Origin: Lentzea atacamensis
GTDB taxonomy: Bacteria > Actinomycetota > Actinomycetes > Mycobacteriales > Pseudonocardiaceae
Assembly: GCF_003269295.1 (NCBI RefSeq)
Contig: NZ_QLTT01000014.1
Location: forward strand, 100,010 to 164,009
Length of the DNA stretch: 64,000 bases
Direction: 5' to 3'
The translations under genes and the position numbers were made by a program. Positions 33,357 through 42,409 of the stretch are shown here, piece after piece. The notes beneath the pieces are model-generated. The model saw nothing but the letters and a program-made list of their open reading frames with translations, ran no database searches and had not been told where the DNA came from. Every line of letters begins with the position of its first letter. Position 1 is the stretch's first letter.

Positions 33357-33398
33357 AAAGTGTCTAGTCACTAGACATGTCCAGCTACTAGACACTTT
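33357..33398. promoter_or_regulatory. operator-like nested inverted repeats
   Basis: The outer arms aaagtgtctagt (33357-33368) and actagacacttt (33387-33398) are perfectly complementary. Inside lies tctag-tca-ctaga (33363-33375). The array abuts the start of the HTH regulator and is AT-rich against its surroundings. Confidence 0.8.
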
Positions 33399-33542
33399 TG
33401 GGTTATGCGACGGCAGCCCGGGCACGCGTTGGGACTTGCGGCATCGGCCTCACCAGGATGAACAATCCGGCTAACTTTCAGTCAACACTGAAGCTATAGA
33501 GCTTAGTGGTGAACGAACATCGGTCTTGGCCGGCTGTGGTCC

Positions 33543-34343
33543 TCACTGTGTGGGGAGCAGATGGCTGGGCGGGTGCAACCTGGCGAACAGCTGCCCGAGC
33601 ACGCGGACCGTGGTCATCGCGCCGGGAAGGAACAGTTGAGGATCATCGGCCTCGATCTCGGCATACTGTTCCGGCTCAGTTACCGGATGGCCGCCGATGC
33701 CCAGTTCTGCCACCCCGTGGCGATGCCGGTGATACCAGGATTTCCCTTGGTAGACACCGACTACTTGGACCGGTGCATAGCCACCGACTTCCAGCACGAG
33801 GGCATTGTCCACGAGGACCGGGATCGCGGCCGTGATGAACGCGATCCTGGCCCGTTCGGCGCCGTTGAGATTCTCCAGCGGGTCAGCGATGCGTTGTCGA
33901 GGCGGTCGGACATACGTGAAGCCGGGCGGATCGACCGCTTCCGCCGCCGGGCCCAGCAGGTGGTGCGGGTAGCGGTAGCCGGGATCTCCGGCTTCTCGGC
34001 AGAGCTCTTCCCAGCGTGCCCGGTCGGCCTCGACGGTGTCGATCAACGGGTCCCCCGGTGCCGCGTCACCGTGCAGCAGATCGCGGGCCTCGATGGGAAC
34101 CATGAGTGCGGCCAGTGTGTTCTGCACCTGGACAGCTGCCGCGTCAGAGGCATGGCCGGGGTCAGGGACGGCGTGTTCGAGGTGCTCGGTGAACAGGTGC
34201 AGGCGCGCCAGAAGCGCGAAGTCGTGGCCGGCCGCCGCAGCTCGCCGACGAGCGCGTTCGGTCACGGCCCAGGGGTGGTCGGACAGCAGCCACTCCTGCG
34301 CGCCGGGATAGCTGGTGTCGTAGCCGGACAGGTCGGGGATCAC
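33543..34343 (-). CDS. hypothetical protein, 266 aa
   Basis: GTG at 34343 follows GAGGAAGGACTGACAG. The product is soluble, with an N-terminal helical half and a beta-rich C-terminal half (ALVLEVGGYAPVQVVGVYQG). A HRHRHG triplet near residue 211 could bind metal. No family is recognised. It is the last gene before the HTH regulator and its operator, and sits downstream of the secretion operon on the same strand. Confidence 0.65.
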   Translation of the reverse strand: MIPDLSGYDTSYPGAQEWLLSDHPWAVTERARRRAAAAGHDFALLARLHLFTEHLEHAVPDPGHASDAAAVQVQNTLAALMVPIEARDLLHGDAAPGDPLIDTVEADRARWEELCREAGDPGYRYPHHLLGPAAEAVDPPGFTYVRPPRQRIADPLENLNGAERARIAFITAAIPVLVDNALVLEVGGYAPVQVVGVYQGKSWYHRHRHGVAELGIGGHPVTEPEQYAEIEADDPQLFLPGAMTTVRVLGQLFARLHPPSHLLPTQ

Positions 34344-34422
34344 CTGTCAGTCCTTCCTCGTTGCCGACGAGACCGCCGCGCGGGTTCGATCGTGTGAGTG
34401 GCAAGGACTGTAGGGCCTGGAG

Positions 34423-34611
34423 TCAGGGCGTCGTCCCCTGCCCGCCGCCGACCTCGTGGACGGGCACCGCTGGGCGGATCTGGGTGACCATATTCACGGC
34501 GGACGTCGCGCCCGGCGCCAGCGCCAGCACGACGATCAGCACGGCGGCACGGATGGTGCGGGCGTTGCTGGACAGGATGCTGTCGAGCAGCGCGAGCATG
34601 TTCTTCGTCAT
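34423..34611 (-). CDS. small membrane peptide, 62 aa
   Basis: ATG at 34611 opens a protein with one hydrophobic segment (about residues 18-37, RAAVLIVVLALAPGATSA) between a charged N-terminus and a short polar tail. The end of that segment could be a signal-peptidase site. The RBS is weak. It lies between a DUF1173-like gene and the 266-residue orphan. Confidence 0.5.
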   Translation of the reverse strand: MTKNMLALLDSILSSNARTIRAAVLIVVLALAPGATSAVNMVTQIRPAVPVHEVGGGQGTTP

Positions 34612-34765
34612 GCCAGAAGCGTGCCGAGGGCAGTTGCGATCACGTTGGCATCGGGTTGGGATTGCGTTGCCAATCGGTTTCCCGCGATGAACTCGCCGAG
34701 CGTTCGCGCAGAGTCCAGCTGGCTGGCGAACGCGGTCGGCTGGGCGGGTCGGTGCCGCAACGCCT

Positions 34766-36034
34766 TCATCGTGCGAGCTCGGGAAGCGGGTCATTCACGT
34801 CCCACTCAAGCAGCGCGCGTCCGGTATCGCGGTAGAAGTTCTGCTTGGCGCGCCTGCGGGTCTCGTAGCTTTCACGGCCGCGCACACCCCAGACCTCGAC
34901 GTAGGTCTCCGGCTCGTCGTCGACCAGGACGAAGTCGGGAAACACGCCGTCGCCGTCGTAGCGCAGCGGCTTGACGAACGCGCGACCGGCGGACACGAGC
35001 GAGTCCGCCATGTCCGCTTCGTAGCTCGAGTCAACCGGCAGGTACGTCTGGGTGGTCAGCATGGCGGCCAGGTCGACGACCTTGGCGTACCCGCCGGGGC
35101 TGCGTTCGATGAGGCACAGCACCACTCGTGGCCGCAAGGACTGACCGGTGTGCTCGCTGAACACGCTCGGATAGGACCGTCGGACCCGGTCCATCAGCTG
35201 TGGAGTGGCGTACAACGGCGCCTTCTGGTGGGCCAGGCTCAGCCGCACGCTGTAGTCGGTCGGCGTCGCGGCGCGCAGCTCGCCGAGGACCAGGCCCCGG
35301 CGGCGCGCGCGGCTGGTGGCGGTCAACCCGGCGAGGAATCGGTCCCAGGCGGCGTTGATGCGGTCGGCGTGCTCGGGCCGGAACGCGGGCACGATCCACA
35401 GCGCGTCCGCCAGCGGTACCTTGTTGACCTGACAGTCGCGGACCTGCTCGTCCAGCAGCGCCTGACAGGTTCGCCACGTCCTGCGCTCCACCTGGGGGTG
35501 CCAGGTGTTGAGCTGCGCGCACTCCCACAGGTAGTGCAGCAGCGCGAGCGGTCCCAGTGCCCGCCGCGATGTTCCAGCGGCCGCATCGGCCGGGCCGGTT
35601 GTCGTGGACGGAGAAGCGGACGCACCGCGCACGGTCAGCGGCGCGGACAGGCGAATCGCGGTGCCGTCCTCGATGGTGGTGATGGCCTCGGCGTAGGCAC
35701 TGCGACCGGACACCGAGGAGTGGCTGCGGTACCACGGGCAGCCGGGGATGTGCTGGTGTCCTTCCGCCGGCCAGTTCGCCAGGTGGTAGCGCCCGGACCG
35801 GCAGCGGATCACCAGGCGCACCACTTTGTCGTTGCGGCACAAGCAGATCGCGTGACCGACCTCGCTGCGTGCCCGCGCGAACAGGGTGGTGTATCGGTCG
35901 GGGTGCTGTTTCACCGCCGCCGCAGCGACGACCCGGTCGGCCAGCTGGACGCGGCCTTTGTCCTGCGCCCTGTCCGCAGCGTCCACTGTGCCCTCGGCCG
36001 GGGTTGTGGGGACGAGGCGGGAGCGGGGTTTCAT
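34766..36034 (-). CDS. DUF1173-like plasmid protein with a nuclease-like C-terminus, 422 aa
   Basis: ATG at 36034 has GGAG-CCGCCT upstream. The N-terminal part holds CLCRNDKVVRLVIRCRSGRY and a Cys/His pair (HQHIPGCPW), resembling a zinc-binding entry region. The C-terminal 60 residues read FPDFVLVDDEPE, then TYVEVWG and an Arg/Tyr-rich helix (Asp367, Glu380), which looks like the core of a PD-(D/E)XK-type fold, although a Trp stands where the usual Lys would be. DUF1173 genes are common next to actinobacterial conjugation genes. The family call is from memory and moderately sure. Function unknown. Confidence 0.65.
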   Translation of the reverse strand: MKPRSRLVPTTPAEGTVDAADRAQDKGRVQLADRVVAAAAVKQHPDRYTTLFARARSEVGHAICLCRNDKVVRLVIRCRSGRYHLANWPAEGHQHIPGCPWYRSHSSVSGRSAYAEAITTIEDGTAIRLSAPLTVRGASASPSTTTGPADAAAGTSRRALGPLALLHYLWECAQLNTWHPQVERRTWRTCQALLDEQVRDCQVNKVPLADALWIVPAFRPEHADRINAAWDRFLAGLTATSRARRRGLVLGELRAATPTDYSVRLSLAHQKAPLYATPQLMDRVRRSYPSVFSEHTGQSLRPRVVLCLIERSPGGYAKVVDLAAMLTTQTYLPVDSSYEADMADSLVSAGRAFVKPLRYDGDGVFPDFVLVDDEPETYVEVWGVRGRESYETRRRAKQNFYRDTGRALLEWDVNDPLPELAR

Positions 36035-36072
36035 AGGCGGCTCCAGGTTGTCAGGGCAGCGGGTGCCGCGAT

Positions 36073-36693
36073 CTACGTCTCCGACGATGCCTCGGATGCG
36101 AGCTGGTCGGCCAGTTCGAATCGGTCCGCGCGGGCGGCGGCCCCGCCGTCGCGGTGATCCCCGTCGAGGCAGTCGGAGTGAACCCAGTCGCGGGTGAGCC
36201 GGTCGGCGAAGCCGGGCCGCCACTGGTGCAGCCACTGCTGGGCGTCACGTTCGGACGCGTTCGGGCCGATGTTGGCCGCGCGCCAGCTGTAGGCGAGCAC
36301 CGCGATCTCCATCGCGAGGCCGGGATGCTGGCGCCAGCACGGTGGAATCGGGCGTGCGCGGCTTCCATCGACGCCGACGAACGTGACGTTGTACCAAGCC
36401 GCGAAGTTATCGACGGTGAACCGCGGGTCTTCCTCGCCATCGGGGTCGTTCTCGGCGGCCGCGGGCGGGGTGAACCACACCCACGCGGCGGGCGCGGCCG
36501 GATCGTCCTCCTCGTCCTCGGCGGGCGCCGGAGGCTTCGCGGTCAGCTCGTTGACCTTGCCTTCGACGCGGCGCAGCTTGCGCACGAGCGTCTCGACGAG
36601 GCCGGTCAACGCCGTGATCTGGGCGTCCCGGTCTCCTGGTGGTGCGGCGCCCGCGGAGTCGGCGGGGTCCCCGGGGTCGGCGGGGGCGCTCAT
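36073..36693 (-). CDS. DUF4913-like protein, 206 aa
   Basis: ATG at 36693 overlaps the stop of the VirD4-like gene by four bases. A Pro/Ala-rich N-terminus carries a short coiled coil (TGLVETLVRKLRRVEGKVNE). The folded half has WYNVTFVGVDG, CWRQHPGLAMEIAVLAYSW and the WVHSDCLDGDH end. These blocks fit DUF4913 proteins, which accompany actinobacterial conjugation clusters. Coupling to the coupling protein suggests a partner role in substrate selection; that is inference. Confidence 0.75.
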   Translation of the reverse strand: MSAPADPGDPADSAGAAPPGDRDAQITALTGLVETLVRKLRRVEGKVNELTAKPPAPAEDEEDDPAAPAAWVWFTPPAAAENDPDGEEDPRFTVDNFAAWYNVTFVGVDGSRARPIPPCWRQHPGLAMEIAVLAYSWRAANIGPNASERDAQQWLHQWRPGFADRLTRDWVHSDCLDGDHRDGGAAARADRFELADQLASEASSET

Positions 36694-38552
36694 GCCGCGA
36701 ACCGTCCGATCTGGCCGACGGTCGGCGCGTGGGCGAGGCCGTCGGGTCCGATCGGGATCTGCCCGGCGCGCACCGCCCGGACGTGCTCGCGGATGACCTT
36801 CCAGTCGGGGCGTTGGCGCACGTCGATGGTGCGGGCGAGGATCGGGGCGAGGTGCCGGTGGATCACCAGGACGCGGCCGCGCCGCACGCGGCGCACGTCG
36901 CCCGGACGGTAGGTGGGCACCGTTTCCAGGCCTGTCGAGGTGCGGGCGTGACCGAACAGCCCGTCGCTCTGCTCCTGGTAGCGGCGCCGCTCATGGTGCC
37001 CGGACAGCAACGACACCCACTCCAGCGTGGTGCGGTCCTTGATCCCGCCCCACACGCTCAAGGTCGTGGTGTTGTCCAGCAGCTGGCGAGTGCGCTGGGT
37101 TCCGAACGCGTCTTCCAGCGCGGCCACGGTCTGGGCACCCCAGTGGATCAGCACACCGCGTCCTGCGGAGTCGGAGACGATGTCGGGGACTTGCGGCACG
37201 GGGGTGGCGTTGGTGATCTCGTCGAGGATCGCGGTGGCGGGCGGGGCCAGTCGCCGGTGCGGCGTGTGCAGCGCCATCTCCTGGGCGGTGGTCAGCCACT
37301 GTTCGACCAGCGCGGTGAGAATCGGTGCGGCTTGGGCGGCCTGATGCTGCCCCGCGATGAGATACAGCGATCCGCGCCGGGCCAGGAAGTCCTCCACGTC
37401 GAGGTCGTTGCCCGGTGCCGGGCTGCACAGCTCGCGGATCGCCGGGTCCATGAACGGCTCGATCACCCGCCGCACCGACAGCCACACCGCGTCGGAGGTC
37501 TCGGCGACCATGCCGATCTCGGAGCGCAGGTTGCGCGCGTAGTCGTCGAAGCCGGCCTCCCTGAGCAGCCGGACCGGTTCCTGGTCGACCGGCTTGCTCG
37601 TCGCCCACCGCACCAGGTCATCGACCCCACGGCGGTGCACCGCGGCCGCGAGGAAGTACGACTGCAGCACGACTTTTGCCCGGTCCCGGAACACCTTGTC
37701 GTTACCACCGACCCCGGCCAGACCGGCCGAGGCGGCCTCGACCATCGTGCTCGCACGCCGGTAGGCCACCTGGATGTCGCTGCACCCTTGCATCGGCCAC
37801 CACTGCGCCTTCGCCGGCCACGGCACCGTGCCGGTGACGTCGATGATCTTCACCGGTGCGTCCGGAAAACGTTCGGCGCGCAGCAGCGCGCTGAATTCGA
37901 GCAGGTCGGGTTTCGTGGTCGAGCACAGCAGGGCGCCCGGTGCGGCGATCGCCTTGTGTGCCAGGTCCCGGCGGCTTTTGCCGGACTGAGTCGGGGCCAA
38001 GGTTCCCGTCGGGTTCTCCAGTGGAGTACACATCGGCGCGCCGTGCGGACTGCGGTGCAGCGGCGCGGCGACGTCGTCCAGCGGCGCCCGCTGAGCCACA
38101 GCCCGTGGCAGGTCGGGCCGCGTCCACGCCGCGGTGCGGCGGGCGGCCACGAGCGACAACTCCTCGCGGATGTCCTCGCGGCTGGCGTGGCCGGCCTGCG
38201 AGGGACCGAAACGCCGCCACGCGGGCACCGCCGTGGCCAGCACGAGGCCGATGGCCGCGACCAGGAGCACGGCCGTGACGGTCCAGTACCAGCCAGCGTG
38301 GCCGGCCAGGGTGCTCGCCCATGGCTCCCCCAGCCCGGCACCAGGTTGTCCTGGATCCGCGACAACCCCGTAGACGCTGGTCAGCCACGTGTCGGTGCGG
38401 GGAAGTTGCCAGGGGCCGCCGAGCAGCGCGGTGCTCACCGCGGCGCCCAGCATCAGGGTGGCGGCGGCTGCGGCGAGGGCGCCGAGCACGGCGACGATCA
38501 AGCCCATCAGCGCCAGGTCCCGGTCGCCGGTAGGCGACAAGCCGTTCCTCAT
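36690..38552 (-). CDS. type IV coupling protein (VirD4/TraD family), 620 aa
   Basis: The coupling protein links the relaxase-DNA complex to the secretion channel and uses ATP to drive transfer. Two N-terminal membrane helices (about 15-45 and 90-112) anchor it. Walker A is APTQSGKS (residues 186-193) and Walker B is AILDEI (Asp444, Glu445). The TraM-recognition/ATPase core lies between and beyond these. It overlaps the NlpC/P60 gene upstream and the DUF4913-like gene downstream by four bases each. Length and layout are normal for actinobacterial members. Confidence 0.9.
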   Translation of the reverse strand: MRNGLSPTGDRDLALMGLIVAVLGALAAAAATLMLGAAVSTALLGGPWQLPRTDTWLTSVYGVVADPGQPGAGLGEPWASTLAGHAGWYWTVTAVLLVAAIGLVLATAVPAWRRFGPSQAGHASREDIREELSLVAARRTAAWTRPDLPRAVAQRAPLDDVAAPLHRSPHGAPMCTPLENPTGTLAPTQSGKSRRDLAHKAIAAPGALLCSTTKPDLLEFSALLRAERFPDAPVKIIDVTGTVPWPAKAQWWPMQGCSDIQVAYRRASTMVEAASAGLAGVGGNDKVFRDRAKVVLQSYFLAAAVHRRGVDDLVRWATSKPVDQEPVRLLREAGFDDYARNLRSEIGMVAETSDAVWLSVRRVIEPFMDPAIRELCSPAPGNDLDVEDFLARRGSLYLIAGQHQAAQAAPILTALVEQWLTTAQEMALHTPHRRLAPPATAILDEITNATPVPQVPDIVSDSAGRGVLIHWGAQTVAALEDAFGTQRTRQLLDNTTTLSVWGGIKDRTTLEWVSLLSGHHERRRYQEQSDGLFGHARTSTGLETVPTYRPGDVRRVRRGRVLVIHRHLAPILARTIDVRQRPDWKVIREHVRAVRAGQIPIGPDGLAHAPTVGQIGRFAA

Positions 38553-39697
38553 GTTCTCGGGTCACCTCCGGGTTGTCCGTCGCTGCCGACAACTCGGCGG
38601 ATCGCGACGACCTCGGACGCCCGGGACTCCAGCTTGGTGAGGATGACGCCATGGGCGGTGTCGTAGGCGTCGACGACGTAGCCGTGCCCGATCGCCATGG
38701 CGACGTGTCCGGGCCGGGCGGCGGTACCAGTGGAGCCGGGGATGAGCAGCAGGTCGCCGGGCTGGACCTGGGACAGGGAACCGACGGCGACGCCGTCGTA
38801 CATCTGGGTGTAGGTCGTGCGGGAGATCTCCACGCCGGCCTGCGCCCACGCGGTCTGCATGAGCCCGGAGCAGTCGAAGGCGTCCGGGCCGGTCGCGCCC
38901 CACACGTAGGGCTTGCCGAGCTTGGACAGCACGTAGGTCACCGCTGCGCGCTGCTGCGGATGCTGCGGGAGCGCGAAGTCGGCGGGCAGCTTCTCGGGGT
39001 TGAGCGCGCCGAGCTCACCGGCGCCCTTGTCCGGGCAGCCGCCGAAGGCCAGGTCGACCTGCTGCGCCTGGCCGGTGCCCGAGCCCGAGGAGGGTGCGGG
39101 CACCGGGTTGTCGGCGCCTTGCCAGTACTTCTCGGTCAGCGCGGCAGCCGCTGGCTCACGCGGGCCGTACCGCTCGGGGAACTGAGAACGCTGCACCTTC
39201 TGTTCGGCGCCGCCGGGTGGTTCGGAGTACCAACCGGGCAATGCCAGCAGCGCGTCGTAGAACTTGTTCGCGGCGTAGACCGGATCGAGCAGTTGCGCCG
39301 GGCTGCCCCAGCCCATGCTGGGACGCTGCTGGAACAACCCGAGGCTGTCGCGGTCGCCGTAGTCGAGGTTGCGCAGCTCGGACTCGACCATCGCGGTGGC
39401 CAGCGCCAGCACCGCGGCCCGCTTGGGCAGCTTGCGGCCGACGGCCACGCCGACGATCGTCTGGGCGTTGGTCAGCTGCTCGGCGGTGTACTTGTGGTCC
39501 CCGACCTGCTGGGAGACCCCGCCAGGCCCGAATCCGCTGGTGAAGCCGGACGATGAGCATGAGGCGGCCGCGGTGAGCGCGCTGGTCGCGGACAGCAGGA
39601 TGACGCCGGCCAGCAGCGCCGGGATCACGACGACCACGTAGATGGCGGCGGTGATCCCGCCGATCGCCGGTGCTGAGAGTCCTCCGGATGCTGCCAC
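38549..39697 (-). CDS. VirB1-like cell wall hydrolase with lysozyme-like and NlpC/P60 domains, 382 aa
   Basis: The protein should open peptidoglycan for the conjugation apparatus. One membrane anchor (about 10-36) leads to an exported part. Residues 65-195 resemble a soluble lytic transglycosylase-like domain (Glu in TAMVESELRN; DSLGLFQQRP). Residues 245-375 form an NlpC/P60 domain with catalytic Cys276 in DCSGLMQ and His331 in PGHVAMAI. Two-domain wall hydrolases of this kind are standard in Gram-positive type IV secretion. The GTG start at 39697 gives a short polar lead before the anchor. Confidence 0.9.
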   Translation of the reverse strand: MAASGGLSAPAIGGITAAIYVVVVIPALLAGVILLSATSALTAAASCSSSGFTSGFGPGGVSQQVGDHKYTAEQLTNAQTIVGVAVGRKLPKRAAVLALATAMVESELRNLDYGDRDSLGLFQQRPSMGWGSPAQLLDPVYAANKFYDALLALPGWYSEPPGGAEQKVQRSQFPERYGPREPAAAALTEKYWQGADNPVPAPSSGSGTGQAQQVDLAFGGCPDKGAGELGALNPEKLPADFALPQHPQQRAAVTYVLSKLGKPYVWGATGPDAFDCSGLMQTAWAQAGVEISRTTYTQMYDGVAVGSLSQVQPGDLLLIPGSTGTAARPGHVAMAIGHGYVVDAYDTAHGVILTKLESRASEVVAIRRVVGSDGQPGGDPRT

Positions 39698-39831
39698 CGC
39701 GACCTACCGGCCCTGCCGCGGACGTGCGGGCGCGGGGTCGACGTGAGCGCGTCGAGCGTGCCGAGGCGCGATGGCGGCAGTCAGCCGGTGTGGCCGCCGT
39801 TGTGCGGTCTGGGTCTGCGGTCGCTGATGCA

Positions 39832-40890
39832 TCAGTATCCGGACCCGATTCCGGTGTCCAAGTCGCTGACCTGCTCTTCGGCCTCCAGCACGGACCGCAG
39901 CCACTCGTCGTCATCCGCGTACCGGTTGGTGGGCAGTTCTTGGAGGGAGGACTCCTGTTCGTCAACCGTGAGGCCGTCGGGCTCAAGGTATGTGTGCAGG
40001 GTCAGGTGCAGGTCATAGGGGTGATCCTCGGCGGCGACGGTGGTGACCTCCGGCCACTTGGTCGCACAGGTGGCGTCGCAGTTGTCGACCTCGTCGGGGT
40101 CGGAGTGGAAGTAGGCGCCAGCTCCGACCCCGAGCTCGGCGGACTTGTCCCGGATGGCTTGGTGCCAGGCCTCATGTGCGCGTTCGTGGGTGTCGTTGAG
40201 TTGTGTCCAGTGGACGTCCGGACCGAGTTCCTCCTTGAGCTTGTTTTGGTAAGCGCGCACGGCCTCCGGGTTGCGCACCGCTTCCTCGGCGCGGAGCGCG
40301 CCGTTTTTGATCTGGAGCGCCTGGCCAGGCTGGAGCGTGGCTTCGACCTGCACCTCTACAGCCGAAGTGCTCCACAGGTCCTCGCGGGAGAACTCCGGTG
40401 GCAGATCGTCGAACTCCAAGGGAGCAAGCCCCTCGGAGTACCCGGCGTCGTCCAGTACGTCGGACACCACCGTGTCGGCTTCCTGGCGTGCTTGCTCAGC
40501 GAGGTAGTCCTCGTCCATGAGATAGAGCCCGTCGTCGCCGGGACGGCTGTAGGCGACGTCGTTGAGTTCTGGCCACTCGTCCAGGCAACGCACCGTGCAT
40601 TCCGCGATGGCTCTGGGGGTCGTCCAGTAGTAGGCGGCAGGCTCGACATCGAGCTCCTGTGCCTTGGTTCTGACGGCCTCGTGCTCACGCCGGTGCATCC
40701 GGCTCTCGACGGCGATCCAGTCGGAGTCGTACTGATACGTCGCCGCACTTCTGCGCGCGAACTCCTCCTGGACCTCCGTGCCGCCGGCGCGCAGCACCGC
40801 CTCGGCGATCTCGCGGACCACGGCGTCATCCAGCGGCGCGATGCCGTACGCCTCGGCGATTGACTGCGAAGTTCCTGATGGGTCAGTCAT
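39832..40890 (-). CDS. hypothetical acidic protein with an internal repeat, 352 aa
   Basis: It starts with ATGACTGA, overlapping the end of the VirB4-like gene by eight bases, so it belongs to the secretion operon. Two similar units are visible. One is VRTKAQELDVEPAAYYWTTP followed by ECTVRCLDEWPELNDVAY. The other is IRDKSAELGVGAGAYFHSDP followed by NCDATCATKWPEVTTVAA. Each ends in C-x3-C and W-P-E. The remainder is acidic and helical, with no signal peptide. It may be a cytoplasmic accessory or chaperone for transfer; no family is recognised. Confidence 0.7.
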   Translation of the reverse strand: MTDPSGTSQSIAEAYGIAPLDDAVVREIAEAVLRAGGTEVQEEFARRSAATYQYDSDWIAVESRMHRREHEAVRTKAQELDVEPAAYYWTTPRAIAECTVRCLDEWPELNDVAYSRPGDDGLYLMDEDYLAEQARQEADTVVSDVLDDAGYSEGLAPLEFDDLPPEFSREDLWSTSAVEVQVEATLQPGQALQIKNGALRAEEAVRNPEAVRAYQNKLKEELGPDVHWTQLNDTHERAHEAWHQAIRDKSAELGVGAGAYFHSDPDEVDNCDATCATKWPEVTTVAAEDHPYDLHLTLHTYLEPDGLTVDEQESSLQELPTNRYADDDEWLRSVLEAEEQVSDLDTGIGSGY

Positions 40891-42409
40891 CGTGATCGCC
40901 CTTCGGCATCGCTGATGAGCGCAGCTGGGCGTTGGTGTCGAAGATCCTGCGCTCGGTGCGCGACAACACGGTCTGGACCTTGAAGCCGGGGGTGTTCTCG
41001 ATCTTCCACAGCGCCCGGCCTTGGCGTTCCATCGCCCAGCCGGTGATGACGTCCTGCTCGCGCTCGGACAGGCCTAGACCCTCGGCGAGCTCGTCGGCGA
41101 CACGGGTGGACTGGCCCAGCAGCACGCGGGTGGAGCACAGCGCGAGCAAGTCCTTGGCGATCGCCACTTCCTGCGATCCGGCCGCGCCAACCGACATCAG
41201 GTCGCTGGGCTTGTGGCCGACCAGGATCTGGACGTTCTTCTCGATGCGGGACAGGCGGAGTTCGGAGTCGACGGTCTGCACCGCGCGCAGTCCCAACCGC
41301 ATCTGCCGCCACATCTCGTCGCGGACCACGATGCGGATCTCGCCGTCGGACTGCAGGTCGGTGGCCATGCTCGACCACGAGCCCAAACAGGTCAGCGCGA
41401 CGGCGATCGCCTGGTCGCCGCGCGAGCGCAGCAGCGACAGGTCCATCGACTGCACGGGTGCGTCCCAGTCGAGGGTGAAGTTGGTCTGCTCGTCGAACAG
41501 CCCGGCCAGCGGCCCGTCGATCAAGTTGCCGAGCGCGTCGGTGATCGGGCGCAGGAGGTCGAGGAACTGGCGGCGGTCGGCGAATCGGGTGGCCTGCCAC
41601 AGCGCGTCATCCGGCGCGGCGAGCTCGCGCTGCACGTCCGGGATGGTGACCGGGCGCAGTTCGGTGTAGCCGTCGTCGACGCCGACCAGGCGGCGCAGCA
41701 CCGCCGAGAGCACGGCTTCGTCGGTGACGGTGGGGCTGTAGCCCTGCGCTTCGGCCAGGGCGACCAGCAGCTTGACCCAGCGGCCCAGCACGCCGGCGAG
41801 TTCCTCGCGCTGCCGGTGCACAGGCCAGCCAGCCCAGCGGCTGCGCAGCGGCCCGAGGTCCAGGGCGTTGAGCCGAGCCGGGCTGCCCCGGCCCAGTGCG
41901 ATCGGCGTGATCCCCAAGGCCCGCACCAGCGGGCTGTACTCGCCCTTGACGTCCCCGGCGATCAACGCCCGGAATCCGAAGCACATCATCCGCAGCAGGA
42001 ACGCCACGATCGTCGACGACTTACCGCGGCCGGGCTCGCCGAACACGACCAGGTTGGGGTTGGTGGACAGGCCCCGCAGGACCCATTCGATCGGGTGGGC
42101 GTAGAACGCCCCGCCGGACAGGGTGTCGTAACCCATCCGCGCTCCGACAGCGGGGACGCCGTTGGCCGCGAGCAGCGGGAACAACCCGCCGATCTCGCTC
42201 GTGGCGGCCTGGTAGACAGCGAGCGGCGCCTCGACCGGGGACCAGCCCTCGCCGGGGCGCGCGCGCCCGCGGCGCGGCGCGATCGGCCGGTTGACCCGCT
42301 CCCGCCCGGCCCGCGTCGGGCGAGGTGCGCGCGGCGCGGTGTCGGGCAGCGCACCGAAGTCGCCGAGCAACTGCGCCGCGCTGCGCTCCGGGCTTGCTCG
42401 ACGGCTCAC
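40883..42409 (-). CDS. VirB4-like conjugation ATPase, 508 aa
   Basis: The motor ATPase of the secretion channel. Walker A is GEPGRGKS (residues 124-131). Walker B-like and downstream motifs are VRDEMWRQM and the IEKNVQILVGHKPSDL region. The usual N-terminal VirB4 part is short here because it is encoded separately by the SCO6880-like gene upstream. GTG at 42409 overlaps that gene's stop by four bases (GTGA). It shows the family layout of actinobacterial conjugation ATPases. Confidence 0.9.
   Translation of the reverse strand: MSRRASPERSAAQLLGDFGALPDTAPRAPRPTRAGRERVNRPIAPRRGRARPGEGWSPVEAPLAVYQAATSEIGGLFPLLAANGVPAVGARMGYDTLSGGAFYAHPIEWVLRGLSTNPNLVVFGEPGRGKSSTIVAFLLRMMCFGFRALIAGDVKGEYSPLVRALGITPIALGRGSPARLNALDLGPLRSRWAGWPVHRQREELAGVLGRWVKLLVALAEAQGYSPTVTDEAVLSAVLRRLVGVDDGYTELRPVTIPDVQRELAAPDDALWQATRFADRRQFLDLLRPITDALGNLIDGPLAGLFDEQTNFTLDWDAPVQSMDLSLLRSRGDQAIAVALTCLGSWSSMATDLQSDGEIRIVVRDEMWRQMRLGLRAVQTVDSELRLSRIEKNVQILVGHKPSDLMSVGAAGSQEVAIAKDLLALCSTRVLLGQSTRVADELAEGLGLSEREQDVITGWAMERQGRALWKIENTPGFKVQTVLSRTERRIFDTNAQLRSSAMPKGDHDD

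Noticed and set aside
36639..38666. Long plus-strand open frame across the coupling protein
   Set aside because: It is antisense to a VirD4-family gene whose motifs are unmistakable.
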